Below the pieces are notes generated by a model that was not told the origin of the DNA, searched no databases, and saw only the letters and a program-made list of their open reading frames with translations. A stretch of 32,254 bases of DNA from the NCBI GenBank assembly GCA_003614735.1, contig KZ992549.1, positions 1-32,254 on the forward strand, in the 5' to 3' direction. Numbering within the stretch: position 1 is the first letter of the stretch; every line of letters begins with the position of its first letter. This stretch comes from Thamnocephalis sphaerospora. Its lineage: Eukaryota; Zoopagomycota; Zoopagomycetes; Zoopagales; Sigmoideomycetaceae. Position numbers and translations under genes: made by a program. Positions 10,720-22,200 of the stretch are shown in pieces.

Positions 10720-13700
10720 ATGTCGCAGGGCACCACGGCCGCACAAAGTGCAGCGGCTTCGTTGGCAAAGCGCGACGCAGACGACCGGCCAGTGAACGAA
10801 GCACGGTCGTTGCTGGATGGTCGCCGTACAACACCGCTACCGCTGCCGCACCTTGATCCGCTTCAGGGCAGTCGTCGCGCAGCGCTTTCCTATCGCGCGG
10901 TTGCAGTGCTGTTGACGCTGTTGGCCGTTTACCTGGGCGCCTTTTTTGTGGCGCAGTCGATGCGTCACTACCTGCCGCCAGCACGACCTGTCGATGCGGA
11001 TGCGCCGCACGTATCTGGACAGGCGGCATGGCAGCATCTGGAGCAGCTGACTCTTCGTCCGCATCCGCAAAACTCGCGCGACAACGATCGCATCCGCCAG
11101 TACCTGATCGATGAGCTGCTGCGTCTTCGTGACCAGGCTGTGGCCATGGGCCGCCCGGCCGAATTCACCAACAGCAGTGGCGACGTTTACTTTTCCGAGT
11201 TCAAGTTTTCCAACGAAACACGCGACCTGCGCAATGTCAGCAACGCAGCGGTGCTCGAGAGTATGGGCATGTTCTACCATGACCAGAACTTGATCCTGCG
11301 TCTGCCTGGCACGCAGAGCAACGAATCGATTCTCCTTTCCTCCCACTACGGTAAGTGGGTCTCGCACGGCGGCCGTGAACTGGCGCTGGACGGGCGTCTG
11401 ATGCACGTGCATGCGCGCATGCGCAGATTCTGTGCACACCAGCTACGGAGCGTTCGATGATGGCATTTCTGTCGCCACCATGCTTGAGGTACGACATACG
11501 GCTGGTGTAACGCCGTGCGTCGGCCGCTAATGGCGCCATTCGTATCACTAGACCATTCGAGCGCTGATTCATCGTCCGCAAACGCGCTACGGGCTGACGT
11601 TTCTAATCAACAATGGCGAGGAGATGGGCCTGTTGGGCGGCAAGGCGTTTATGCAGCATCCGTGGGCCAAGGACGTGCGGGCGTTTGTCAACTTTGGTGA
11701 GCAAGCATGCGGCGGTGCTACCTCCTATGCCGCGCTAACATGCGCTCCAGAGGCTGGTGGTGCGGCTGGCAAGCCGCTCATTTTTCAGGCTACCGGTCCT
11801 CAAGTTATTGCGCCTTGGGCAGAAGCAATGGCGCAGACACATGGCAATGTGGCCGGAAACGACATGTTTGCCATGGGCCTCATCCCCAGGTGAGTATGTG
11901 TGGTACAGAGCGTACATTTGCATACATGTCTGACTAAACCTGATCCAGTGGAACAGACTTTGCCGTCTACTCGCAAGCATGGCCAGGCATCGATGTGGCA
12001 TTCTACGAACGGCGTGGCTGGTACCACACGGGCAAGGACAGTCTGGAGGCAGCCAGTGCGGATGCTGCGCAGTACATTGGCGACAGTATGCTTGGCTATG
12101 CGTCCCATGTCGCCAACGCAGCAGCGCTTCCCACTCCCAAAGAGAGGCAGGCTTCGGGAGAGCTGAAGCGCGAGTTTGCCATTTACTTTGATGTTTTTGG
12201 TCATCAGCTGGTGGTGATGACCTATGCCGGGTTCCAAGGGCTGAATGCCGGTCTGCTCGCTGCCATTGTTATTGTGGTAATTGGAGTGTGTATTCGCGAA
12301 AAGAAGCAGAAGCAGCAGCCTGTTGGCGGCATCATCAGAGCCCTGCTGCTCACCACCGTGCGGATCATCATCGGCATTGTGGCGACACTACTCCTTTGCG
12401 CTGCCATGGCCGGTATTCTGTCCGCTGCCAACTCGACCGCCGTCTATAGCTATCCTCGCTGGGTGCTATTTGCCTTTTCGCTGCTGGCAGCCTGTGCGTT
12501 TGATTATTCGCGCTACTGCTTTCGTCAGACACCATCAAGTGTTCAGCTGCGGTTATCTAGCCTGCTAATAGTCTGGGCATTGGCGCTCGGCATTTCAATG
12601 GTGGCCGCTGCGACCATCAGCATTGGTCTGCTTTACTATACTGTCTGGTGCGCAGCGGGATGCTTGATTGCCACTGCTTTTGGCGAGCTGGAAGCATGGT
12701 GCCGCAGTGCACAGGACGAACACCGGCGATTCCCGCGATGGCCAACGGGTCTTTTCAGGCTACTGTTTGCCGCCATTATCCCCAGTACCTACGTCATGAG
12801 CATCACCGACGCCATTATGGATGCCATGATTCCGACCATTGCCGACGGCGCGTCTTCCTTTGTACGCAAGTATCTGCGTTGCATTGAGTGCGTGATGACG
12901 ACACCTGTATGCTAACTATGGTATGGTCTGCAGTCTGTGCGCTGGTTGGTCTTTTAGCGGTGATGCTTGTACTGCCGCTGGTGCCGTTCCTGCCCAAGCG
13001 CCGCAATGCTCGCGAAATACTCACAAGGCCGTCGTCCAGCCTGTATCTGCACGTTTCGCTGGTGATCATCATTGTGCTAATGCTTTTGCCAAAGTACACC
13101 GCCAAAACGCCCGTCAAGATTCTGGCCTGGCAGGTCAAGTATGCAGGAAGCCAGGAAAGCAACGTGACCATCTTGTCGCCGCGTGATATGAGCAAGATTG
13201 TGGATAGCATTCCGGTGACGCGCGAAGCACACCCGCACTGCGAGGAGACGACAGTCATTGGAAAGAGCTTCACATCCATGTGTACCTGGCCTGCACAGGC
13301 CCCCAAGTTTGATATGTCGCCGCCGGTTGACGTGCGCGCGGCTGCTCATGGCGTAGTTCAGGTGTACGCGCCCGAATCCCGCTTCTGCGCATTCCTGCTG
13401 CCCACCAGACACACGGTGGCTGTTTTGCGCGAGTCGGCCTCTACGATGTTTGCGTCCCAAGCAGCAAACACCACCGCGCTCACCGAGGCGCAGCTGAACG
13501 AGAGTTTGCAGAAAGCAGCTGCGCTTATCGGAAACGGAGATGATCCGCCGTCCAAAGACTGGGTGATATCAGAGTCGATGCTAGGCTATGGCTCGGTCAT
13601 GCGCGGTCACTTTGGCCAGCCGTGGGTGTTTCGCGTCCTAGGAGGCGCGTCCGGTGAGCGAGCTCATGTGCGCTGTCATTACCATGATTTTGCACGGCAT

Positions 13701-13805
13701 TCGCCAGCCATCAACGAGCTGTTCAGCGTGGCGCCAGACTGGATCAAGGTGTCCTCGGGAAGACTCCCTCCTCTTTCTATTGAGCAAGAAGTGGTGTTGA
13801 TGTAG
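10720..13805 (+). CDS. M28 family membrane metallopeptidase (ERMP1/PFF1-like), about 925 aa, 6 exons
   Basis: Zinc aminopeptidase-type domain on a polytopic membrane protein, expected in the ER or vacuole membrane as in ERMP1 (Fxna) and fungal PFF1 (family knowledge). Exons: 10720-11350, 11427-11488, 11552-11696, 11751-11889, 11949 to about 12877, and 12934-13805. One membrane segment near residues 60-80 (AVLLTLLAVYLGAFF) precedes the catalytic domain. Zinc and catalytic residues are all present: His209 in SSHYDSV (created by splicing exon 1 to 2), Asp221 in FDDG, Glu253-Glu254 in NNGEEMGLLGG, Glu279 in VNFEAGG (spliced) and His351 in WYHTGKDS. Exon 5 then codes several hydrophobic helices, and exon 6 codes two more helices followed by a soluble C-terminal domain. 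The exon 5/6 junction is unclear: the attractive donor GA/GTGCGT at 12888 is out of phase, and only a weak GTTGCA at 12878 keeps the frame. Length matches the family (about 900). Confidence 0.93.
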
Positions 13806-14071
13806 TGTCTCTGCGCCTATACCACCAATCAAGCAGCGTCACCTGGAAGGCATCGCTGCCATTTATTTACAGCCATCACTACCATCCATGTACTTGATAC
13901 ACACTTGGTACATCAATACAGCGTACGATTCTAGGTTTTGTCTTTGAACTAGCATTTACTTTATATTGCAATAAGCTCGGAGTGCTTGATTAAAGGACGC
14001 TGCGCACTGCAGGGCGGTAACATGATGTACCAGACGCTAATCACCGCCAAGTGTAACTTGTCAGGACCAGT
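13806..14071. other. Convergent 3' intergenic region
   Basis: Space of 266 bp between the stop of the peptidase (plus) and the stop of the kinase (minus). It is AT-richer than its neighbours (for example around 13940-13975) and must hold both 3' ends. No gene seen. Confidence 0.5.
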
Positions 14072-15388
14072 TTAGGAGATCAGCTTGCCCAGCGTCTGGC
14101 CCAGGAAGCGACGCTTGCCGCCTTCCGCTGATAGACTGTAGAGCAGCTTTGCGCTCAGCTGCTGGAAATAGGGGCGAGCACTGAGATTGGTTACCAACAG
14201 CGTCTTTGCAAGCGTGCGTAGGTTTTCGCCGGTATTCTTGGGCAGCCACAAAAGGAAACTATCGCCTCTAGTGCGCATATTCGTGGGCATAATACTCTCG
14301 GTCCAAATTTCCTCCCGACCCTGCGAAATGGGCTTTTCATAACCATACGGCGGCATATCGGCCATGGAAGCATACACCGTTGCACCAAGCATCCAGACGT
14401 CGCGCTTAAAGTGGCTCAAAGCATTGGTGTCGTAGTCTTCCAGAGGGCGGTAGCCAAACGTGCTAGCGGGCGGCGGCAGCAGCCTCTCGCCATCACGCTG
14501 CACCGAGCCAAAGTCGACAATACTAGCCTGAGGCATGGTGCCCTCCTGGTAAAAGCCAACAAGGATGTCTACAGTGACAATAAACAGTTAGTCAAGCATT
14601 CGACGAGATACAATAGGCAGCGCAACACTTACTGCTTAGCGTAATATCATTGTGTACCCAGCCCAGGCGGTGCATATAGTTGAGTGCTAAAAGATAAAGG
14701 ACACCGTCAGCGTTTACGTTGCATGCAGGTCCGCACACAATCCCGACAATACACACCCGTGATGATCTGTGCAAAAATGTTGGGCAGCATTGCGTTGCGC
14801 TTCTCTACCATCCACGACGCAATGTGCTTGTCCAGGCTGACGCCCATGACCTCATTGTAGATCAGGCAGTATTGCTTAATGATTGGCGGCTCGAGCACCT
14901 TGTACAGAACCGGGAACGCCTTCTTGACCGAAGCCGTCATGCCAAAGCGTACCGGGTTGCCCGCTTGGATAGCCTGTGCGTTGGGTGGGTGTGAGCAGAC
15001 GACTTATGGATGATGCTTCGCGGACTCTACTTACATTTATAGCGATCTTTTCGCGGTTGTAAGCAGCAGCATCGGTGGTACACTTGATATAAACCTGCGT
15101 GCCAAAATACTTTCCAGAGGCACTGTGTGTCTTGCCGTCCTTACTTGGATAATTACGAGTAGCAATAAAGCCTGAAATGGCGGGCATCTGCTGGGTCTGC
15201 GGCAACGCGGTAGTCTGCGTGCCCAAAAATTTTCCCGGGACACCGCCTGTCTTGGTGTCCTTGCTTGGAAGGGTATTTGGGATGGTGAGAGACGGCATGG
15301 CGGGCATCTGCTGGGCATGCGAAAAATGGCTGAGGTACAGCGTGGCAGCAGCCACGAGGTACAGCGACCCGGTAGACAGGAAGCGCAT
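14072..15388 (-). CDS. Protein kinase with N-terminal signal peptide, 373 aa, 4 exons
   Basis: Exons: 15388-15035, 14973-14757, 14686-14633 and 14568-14072, with phases 0, 1, 1 all agreeing. Residues 1-25 form a clear signal peptide (hydrophobic core LVAAATLYL, then HFSHA/Q), so the kinase should enter the secretory pathway. Residues 26-105 are two copies of a 40-residue unit; the second becomes kinase strands beta 1-3. Core residues seen: the VYIK lysine at 102, a candidate helix-C glutamate at 113 (NREK), catalytic loop V-H-N-D-I-T-L-S-N (Asp204, Asn209; the usual Arg of HRD is Asn), DFG at 227-229, and the D-x-W-x-x-G of helix F (DVWMLG). The essential residues are intact, so activity is likely. 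HxD without Arg suggests little control by activation-loop phosphorylation (inference). Substrate and final location (secreted or ER/Golgi lumen) are unknown. The start is the ATG that gives the signal peptide. Confidence 0.9.
15074..15313 (-). repeat. Tandem 120-bp duplication inside the kinase exon 1
   Basis: Two direct copies, 15194-15313 and 15074-15193. They encode residues 26-65 and 66-105. Matching landmarks recur exactly 40 residues apart: QQMPA at 26 and 66, PSKD at 41 and 81, GK-x-x-GTQ at 52 and 92. At DNA level the plus-strand string cgggcatctgctggg occurs at 15181 and 15301, exactly 120 bp apart. Only the second copy continues into the VYIK lysine strand. Confidence 0.9.
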
Positions 15389-16746
15389 GGTGGAAAGATT
15401 GGCTCGCCGGCGGCCGCAAGGCTGTATCAGTGTGCCAACGGTGACTATAAAATGGCCCGTCTATAGGCGCAAAACGTAGCTGCGAGGCGCAAGACTGTAA
15501 TGAAGTGGAAGCAGATGCAAGTATACGTGAGGCTGGGGAGAGATGGTACTCGATGGCGTGCCAGCTGGTCTGCCGTGGCGTTTGATGGTGCGTGGTCTTA
15601 TAGAAAAGCGCCGTAGCAAAGCCACAAAGCACCAGAGACAGCTAGTCTTGCAGGCAGATGCACCAAAACAGGGGTGTAATGCCATGTGCACTTTAGGCCA
15701 TAAGCGCGTGTTGTTAACACATTTGCCAAACAGAGTTTAGCCATTTCTGCCGGATAAGGAAGTGGCCCAGACAAGCCGGCTTGTTGGAGAGCGTAAACGC
15801 CGGAAGCAATGTGCCCCTCAATGCACATTATACCCCAAAGGCTAGTCACCAGTTGAGAAACGTTTTAGACTGTAAGAGCGGAACAAGTTTGGGTGCACGT
15901 CGGTGCGATGGTATCAAAGTGGAATGCGGGAGCGCAGACAATGCCGTGTTGGTGCATTGCCTGCACGCGAGTATCAAACCGCAATCACAAGGCCCAGTTT
16001 CGTACACTCTACCAGCAGCAATTGCTACCAGAAAGCGTAGCGACAATACGCAATCATCGGCGCATACCAAAGCGGAAAACACTCGGCATGCTCTGCGCAC
16101 CAAACCAGCACACCACGCTTAGCGCATACCCTGCTTTTGAGCATCCGCGCGCAAGTGTTAATACCAATCAAACTAACTCGTGGGCATCTCAAGCACAGAC
16201 ACGGTCCCGTGTTCACCAGAAGGGTGGTAAAAATAGCAGTAATTGTGGCATGATACAGTGCCATTTGAACGACTGCGGTGCTACTGCACGGCTGCAACAA
16301 CACGTTGCAACGCAGTCCTTGGCGTACGTCCATATTTACGCAACTGCGGCGTGTAATGAACACTGTGCTAGCCTGCGTAAAGTGTACCTAGCGTTCAATA
16401 GTCTTGCTACAAACTCGTAGACACCGTTGTAATAACACGCGATCGAGTGCAAGCACTACTTTATGTTCTTACAGATGACTGGCTCGCTTGTACAGGCTAC
16501 GTTGCTGCTCGCCATCTGCAGTATTGCATCAAGAATGATATCATATTCGTTTCATCAGCTCACTTTAATACATCCTGCAACTGCAGATACTCGCATGTAA
16601 CAGCACTCTTGACTACTGCGCTACAATTGGACACTTTTCGCACGCCTTCCACGCGCCTGTTTATTCCAGTCCAATATAGCTACACTCTCTTGTGTGTGTG
16701 AGGCAGCGGTGCTAAAAAGCAACTCCAGTACCGCTGCTCGCCTTGG
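15389..16746. other. Intergenic region upstream of the kinase
   Basis: About 1.36 kb holding the kinase promoter on the left and the 3' end of the first PB1 gene on the right. A minus-strand CTATAAGA lies at 15596-15603, about 210 bp upstream of the kinase ATG, and is a possible TATA element. An open frame at 15893-16420 (plus) is not protein-like. The base composition is more AT-rich than in the coding regions. No other gene seen. Confidence 0.45.
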
Positions 16747-17330
16747 CTACTTGTTTGATGGCTTATTGGCCTCCACAAGCGCATCGTTTAGTTTGCTCAA
16801 AAGCGCAACTACAGATGCCTGGGTTTTCAGTATAATCTAAACGACGCGTAACATAGCCGCAATCATCAGCATCTACAGCAGCATTCACATCATAGCGTGC
16901 TTGCACATACCTGGTCTGCCTCCTTTCTCTGCTTAATCGCTTTCTCAAATTTAGAGCAAATAAGTTTGGCGTATAACTCGGTCAAATCGTCCACGCTTAG
17001 GTCATCTGTGCTTTTGTCTTGCTGAGGAGTCTTACAATGAGACGTGCCGCTGGGAGGTGGGTGTACATTGGACTGGTCACCTATGACGGTTAGGTATGGA
17101 AGTTGTGGGCCATTTTCGGCCAAAAGTATTTCCAGTTCCTTTTGTGTATCAAATATTATTCGTTGCCCAGTCTTATCCGTATAAGCAAGCTTTACATCTG
17201 CATAGTGTGGCATTCTGAAAAGGCGGCGAATCAAATTTTCCAAGGCGCACCAAGTGATATCTTTGGCTGGCATCATTATGCGCCGAGCACCGCCACCTTT
17301 GAATACTGTAATGCTGATGTTTCTTTCCAT
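16747..17330 (-). CDS. PB1-domain protein, short paralogue (163 aa, 2 exons)
   Basis: Exon 1 is 17330-16911 (140 codons) and exon 2 is 16818-16747. They are joined by a 92-nt phase-0 intron with GTATGT donor and CCCAG acceptor. Residues 1-85 form a PB1 domain, a protein interaction fold. Strand 1 has the basic residue (ITVFKGGGARR) and the later acidic OPCA loop reads AYTDKTGQRI-x-F-x-T-x-K-E-L-E. A Pro-rich linker (PPPSGTS) and a charged helix ending KEADQ follow. Exon 2 adds 23 residues beginning ASVVALLSKLNDAL, an amphipathic leucine helix also found in the two paralogues to the right. A start further upstream at 17426 is possible but would put 32 extra residues before the domain. The partner is unknown; it could bind its paralogues. 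Confidence 0.82.
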
Positions 17331-18008
17331 GGCCAGCGCAGATGAGTTTTCAAAATAGCCTATAGTGCTTAGTTCAATTGGCGGGAGGTATACGGCGTGC
17401 TGGTGATGTGCTGAATGAAAAAGCACTAGGAGGCTAGAACACGGGCTTGAGGTGGTGGTAGCTCAACTACGATGAAGGTGCGGAGCTCAGCTAACTGCTC
17501 TTACTACGACTGCGAAAGAAAAAGGCCTATGGCTTCTTTCTTTAGAGCACGGTCTATGGGCGTTTATATATCTGCACGTCTGCTTGCCGGGGTTGTTGTA
17601 TACGTCAGCAGCATACGTCATATTGAAAGTTCGCCACGTCAGCATCTTGGCCGGCTGGCCTTTTACGCCTGCATCAACGTGTGTGTTTGGTGATTTGTGT
17701 GACGGTCGTAGCAGCGTCCTACGACACGATGCTTGTTTTAGAGGCCGCGTAGTCAGAGAATAGGACTATTCAGCGCGACAGCCACGGCGAGTATGTGTGC
17801 CAGCACACCCTCATACAGCACGCAGCACAATGTCATGCGTGCAGAACGAATACAATGGCGAGCAATCGTGCTAGATTTAGGCTTTACGCACCCGCACATA
17901 TTGGAGAAGTGTAACAGACTGGGCGCACCATTGAGTCGAGACAAGCTGTTTATTGCTGATACTGCGAGCATTTTCTTTTTACAGCAGCTAAGCCGAGACA
18001 CATGCTAG
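17331..18008. other. Intergenic region between PB1 genes 1 and 2
   Basis: Spacer of 678 bp. Read on the minus strand it contains TATATAAA at 17563-17570, about 235 bp upstream of the PB1 gene 1 ATG, which is a plausible TATA box if the leader is long. No gene seen in it. Confidence 0.4.
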
Positions 18009-18768
18009 CTATTCACCCTCTTCACCCCCATCTTTGTTCTCATCTTCACCCTCTTCACCCTTCTCTTCACATTCCGTACCCTTGCTGATTTCTTGTATGG
18101 TTAGACGGTCCAGCAAGTTTGCAAGTTCAGCATTCTGTTGTCCTTGTCCGTGGGATATTTCATTGGCAGTTTGCTGAGCCTGCAAAAGTGCATCACGCAA
18201 CATGTCCAACAGTGCAGCGATGGATTGCTGCGTCTCATGTACCACCTGTAGCAGTTGCATCGTCAGTGCCTATTGTGAGATGTACAGAGGCTGAAAGGCT
18301 ACATACCTGGCCCGCGGCTTTTTGAGCTTCGCTGGTAGTCTCCAGCTTGCTGCGTATGATATCAACACAGCGTGAAGCAATACTGTGGATGGCTGAGCTT
18401 TCTGTCTGGCCATCAGCTTCAGCAGCCTCCAAGTGAGCAGCATTACTATGTGCTGAGTCCGCTGAGCCTTCGCCTTTGCACGACGATTTTTGCATGCATG
18501 GCTGAGTGGTTGTCAAGGAGAACTGAAGCGTCAGCTTGTCTTCGCAAAATGCTTCTCTCCAGACCATATCCAATTCCTGTTCGGTGTCGAGTGTCACCCG
18601 ATCACCGGCTTTGTCAATGTACGCGAGCGTCAGCTGCGCATCCTCGTCGAGTTTGAATATGTCGCGTATGTGACTGGACAGGTTTTCCCAGCTCAGTTCT
18701 ACTGATTGCATTTCAAAGCGTCGAATACAGTCGCCATAAGATATCTTGAACACGATTAACGTACTCAT
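18009..18768 (-). CDS. PB1-domain protein with acidic tail (232 aa, 2 exons)
   Basis: Exon 1 is 18768-18307 (154 codons) and exon 2 is 18245-18009. The 61-nt phase-0 intron (GTATGT...GCTACAG) falls right after the AAGQ motif, the same place as in its neighbours. PB1 domain at residues 1-85: strand 1 VFKISYGDCIRRFEM with lysine, OPCA loop AYIDKAGDRVTLDTEQELD. The middle is Ser/Glu-rich, then a helix (SIASRCVDIIRSKLETTSEAQ). Exon 2 begins VVHETQQSIAALLDMLRDAL, the family's leucine helix, continues as a Gln-rich coiled-coil-like segment and ends in an acidic tail of Glu/Asp/Gly/Lys. It is intermediate in tail length between the short paralogue and the giant one. The start at 18768 matches the paralogue N termini. 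Function is inferred only as PB1-mediated assembly. Confidence 0.85.
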
Positions 18769-19231
18769 GGCTTTTGCCGTTTGGTCCGGCTGCTGGTGGC
18801 TGTAAGGAGGAATGGTGATGTGTGGCGTATCACGCAAATATGAGATGACTAGGACTGAGCAGAATAAGCGGCGATGACGGTACGCCCTGTAGCCACTCGC
18901 GAAGCTATTTACGCTGAGGATGACACATGGTGTCATAATCTGGCAGTCATGCGAGCAAAGTGTCTGTCACTCCGTGTCTGATGACGCTGACTCAACGCCG
19001 ACGTGGTTGCCAGGTCAATCGTATGTGTTGCCAAGTCGGAACGATGCATCTGGCGCAGTTATCACGCTAACGCCTACCGCGTAATGAGCGCACCGTGTGT
19101 TGCTGGGATGACAATGTCCAATGATATAGGCCGCTTCATCAAGCACCGATGGGACACTGTGCACGCCAGCCTATGTAGCAATTGGCGATCAAAGACCTTA
19201 ATTTAATCATCGTCTAAATACTAGGCACTCT
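18769..19231. other. Intergenic region between PB1 genes 2 and 3
   Basis: 463 bp holding the promoter of PB1 gene 2 and the 3' end of the giant PB1 gene. No convincing TATA box, repeat or gene was seen. Confidence 0.4.
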
Positions 19232-22200
19232 CTAAGTACATGTGTGCGCGTTAATCGTTACGTCAAAGCAGCTATTGCATGCATCGCAGTGCCGGGTGCG
19301 CTTCTTGCGCGTGTTGTCCCAGTGCCGGCACTTTTCGCAAAAGTATTTGCCGAGCAATGCATGACATCCTGTGTAGGCGCAGTACTTGGCGACCGGCTGC
19401 GTTATTGTGCATTGCATACACATCATCCTCTCGGACTCGGTCCTGTAGAATATGACGCATGGAATATGCAGAGCGAGCGCGCACATTGTAAGCAGGATAG
19501 AATGTATGGTGGTTACGTGGTCTAGCGTACCATTTGGTAGGGCCTGGGTGGGTGCAGGCGGCATCGTGGCACTTTCTGCAAGAAAACCAGCCGCCGCAAC
19601 ATGCAACCTGAACCTTGGCACCGCACGGATAGTGCTCGCATCCAAGCTGGCCAGTGCTCTGGTGGGCGGTTCAAGCGACGTGTTAACATGATTCAGCAGA
19701 CAGTCGGCCTCATATACACTTACGTGGAATGTTGGGCACAGGTCATCACTCGAAGGAGGTTGGGTATGGAGCTGCTCTGGACGCGGTGCCTCAAACCTGT
19801 GGCTGGCTGACAGTGGCGGGCTGGGCGGCAGGGCCGCTACATCTGACGCACTCTCCAGCTCCAAAATCAGCGCGCGCTCCAGGATCGGTGCCTGCTTTGG
19901 CTCTGATTCAGGCTTAGGCTTGGGCTCAGATTCTGGAGTCTTGACCGGCTCCGCCTCAAGCGATCGCTCCAGCACTGGTGCCTGTGCCTGCTCCAGCATC
20001 AGCTCTTGCTTCAGCGTCTGCTCCGAGACCAATGTCTGCTCCAGCACCACAACCTCCTCCGACGTTTGCTCGGCCTTGATCTCGGCTTTGAGCTCAGGTG
20101 CCGGTGCCGACTCTGGCTTTGGCGCTGGTACAGGCTCCAAAACCAGTTCTCTCTCGAGCGTCGCAACCTGGCTTAGCTCCGACACTTGCTCGAGCGCCAG
20201 CACCTCTGCTTTTGATGCTTGCTTCAGCTCTGGCCCGGGCATTTGCTCAACTACTTCCTCTATCATGATTGTCTGCTCCAGCACCAGCACCTTTGACACT
20301 GAATCCGGCTTTTGGCTAGCATCAAGCTCCTCCTTTAGCTCTGACTTTGGTGCCTGCTTGGGCTGCGCTGCCGGCTCCTCCTTTAGCTCTGCCACCGAAT
20401 CTTCCTGCTCAATGCTGCGCGTTGATGTTTGTTCTAGCTCTGACGCCTGCATCTGCTCCAGTGAAAGCACCCGCTCCTGCACCGATATCATCTTTAGCCC
20501 AAGCACAGACTCCTGCTTTGGCTCTGGCTCTGGCTCCTGCTTTGGCTTTGGCTCTGGTGCATGCGTTGGCTCTGAATCCGACTCAGGCTTTGACTTGGAC
20601 TCCTGCTTTGGCTTTGGCTTTGATTCTTGTCCAGCCACCAGCACTTGCTCGGATACCAGGTCTTGCACCTTTGGCTCAGATGGCGCTGTTTGCTTTGGCT
20701 CCGGCGCAAGTTCCTTCTCCGACACCGACACCTGCTCCAGCACCTGCGTCTCTTCCGTTTCCTGGGCTGATTCCAAGGTCAGCACTTGCTCTAGCACTGG
20801 CGTCTGCTGCGACTCTGAAGCTGCCTGTGATTCCAAGACCAGCGAACGTTCTAGCACCGGCGTTTGCTTTGGCACCGGTATCTCTTCAAATGCAAGCGTC
20901 TTCTCCAGCGTCGACTCCTGCTCCAACACCTGAACCTCCTGCTCCAGCACCTGGACTTGTTTAGAGACGAACACTTGCTCAGAGACCAGCACCTGCGCCT
21001 GTGCCAACTTTTGCTCCGATTCCTGCATCTGAATCTGCGACACCAGCGACGCCTCTTGCAGCTCCTGTTTCTGCTCCAACACAGACACTTCTTTCAGCTC
21101 TGTTGCCAACTCGACCTCTTGCTCCAAAGTTGATGTGCATTCTGGCACTAGCAACTGAGCAGGCGCTTGCTCGGACTTGAGCTCTGGGACTCGCTCCGGC
21201 TCTGGCTTTGACTCCGGCTCCGGCTCTGCCATGGGCATCGGCACTTGCTCTTCCTTTGCCACCGGTGATGATTCTAGCACGGGTATCAGTACCTGTACTG
21301 ACTCTAGCTTGAGCTCTCGCGCCAGCTCTGGCACTGGCTCTGGCGCAGATTCTGGCGAGGATGTCGGTGTTTGCTGCGGCTCTGGCATGGGCGTCAATGT
21401 CTGTTGCGGCTCGAGCTTGATCTCTCGCTCCAGAGCATGCACCAGCTCAACCTCAGCCTCGGACTTGCTTGCAGGTTCCGGTGCCTGCGCCGACTCCAGC
21501 TTTGGCGCCGGCTTGGTCTCGGTCTCGGCCCTAGTATCAGCCTTGAGCACAGGCTCTGGTGCTTGCTCCGGCGCCAGTTCAAGTTTAGGTGTTGGCTCAA
21601 GCGCCCGCTCCTGCACTTGCACCTCTACCGACTCGGTCTCGACCTCAACCATAGACACCAGCACTGGCTCCAGTTCAAGCGCCCGCTCCAATACATGTAC
21701 AGACACTGCCTCAACTTCAACCTTGCATGCAGATTCTGATTCTTGGGCCAGCTCTGGCTTTGGCGCTGACTTCAGCTCCCGCTCTTGTACTAGCACCGGT
21801 GTCGGTCCAGCCTTGGACTCGGAAGTGGGCTCCGACTCCAGCACGCACTCCAGTACCTGCACTGGCTTGGCTTCGGACATGGGCTCTGGTGTTTGCGCAG
21901 ATTTTGGCTTTGGTTCCGGCACTTGTTCGGCCGCAACCTCAGCATCGACCTTGGATACAAGTTCTAGTGTCTGGTCTGGCTTGGGCACAGCTACAGGTTT
22001 CGGCTCGGGCGCCTGCTCCAACTCCTGCTCCGGCTTAGCATCGGGCGCAGGTTTGCGCATGGGCTCCGATATCTGCGCCGGCTCTTGCACTGACTCATGC
22101 ACTAGCTCTGGCACAGCTTCAACTTTTGGCTTGGTCACGAGCTCCGATATCTGCGCCGGTACTGAGCCTGCCTCTAGCTCAGGCGTCGGTTCCAGGGTCT

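Noticed and set aside
15893-16420. Plus-strand frame of 175 codons between the kinase and PB1 genes
   Set aside because: No domain, hydrophobic pattern or codon bias; the region is AT-richer than the genes around it. Treated as intergenic.
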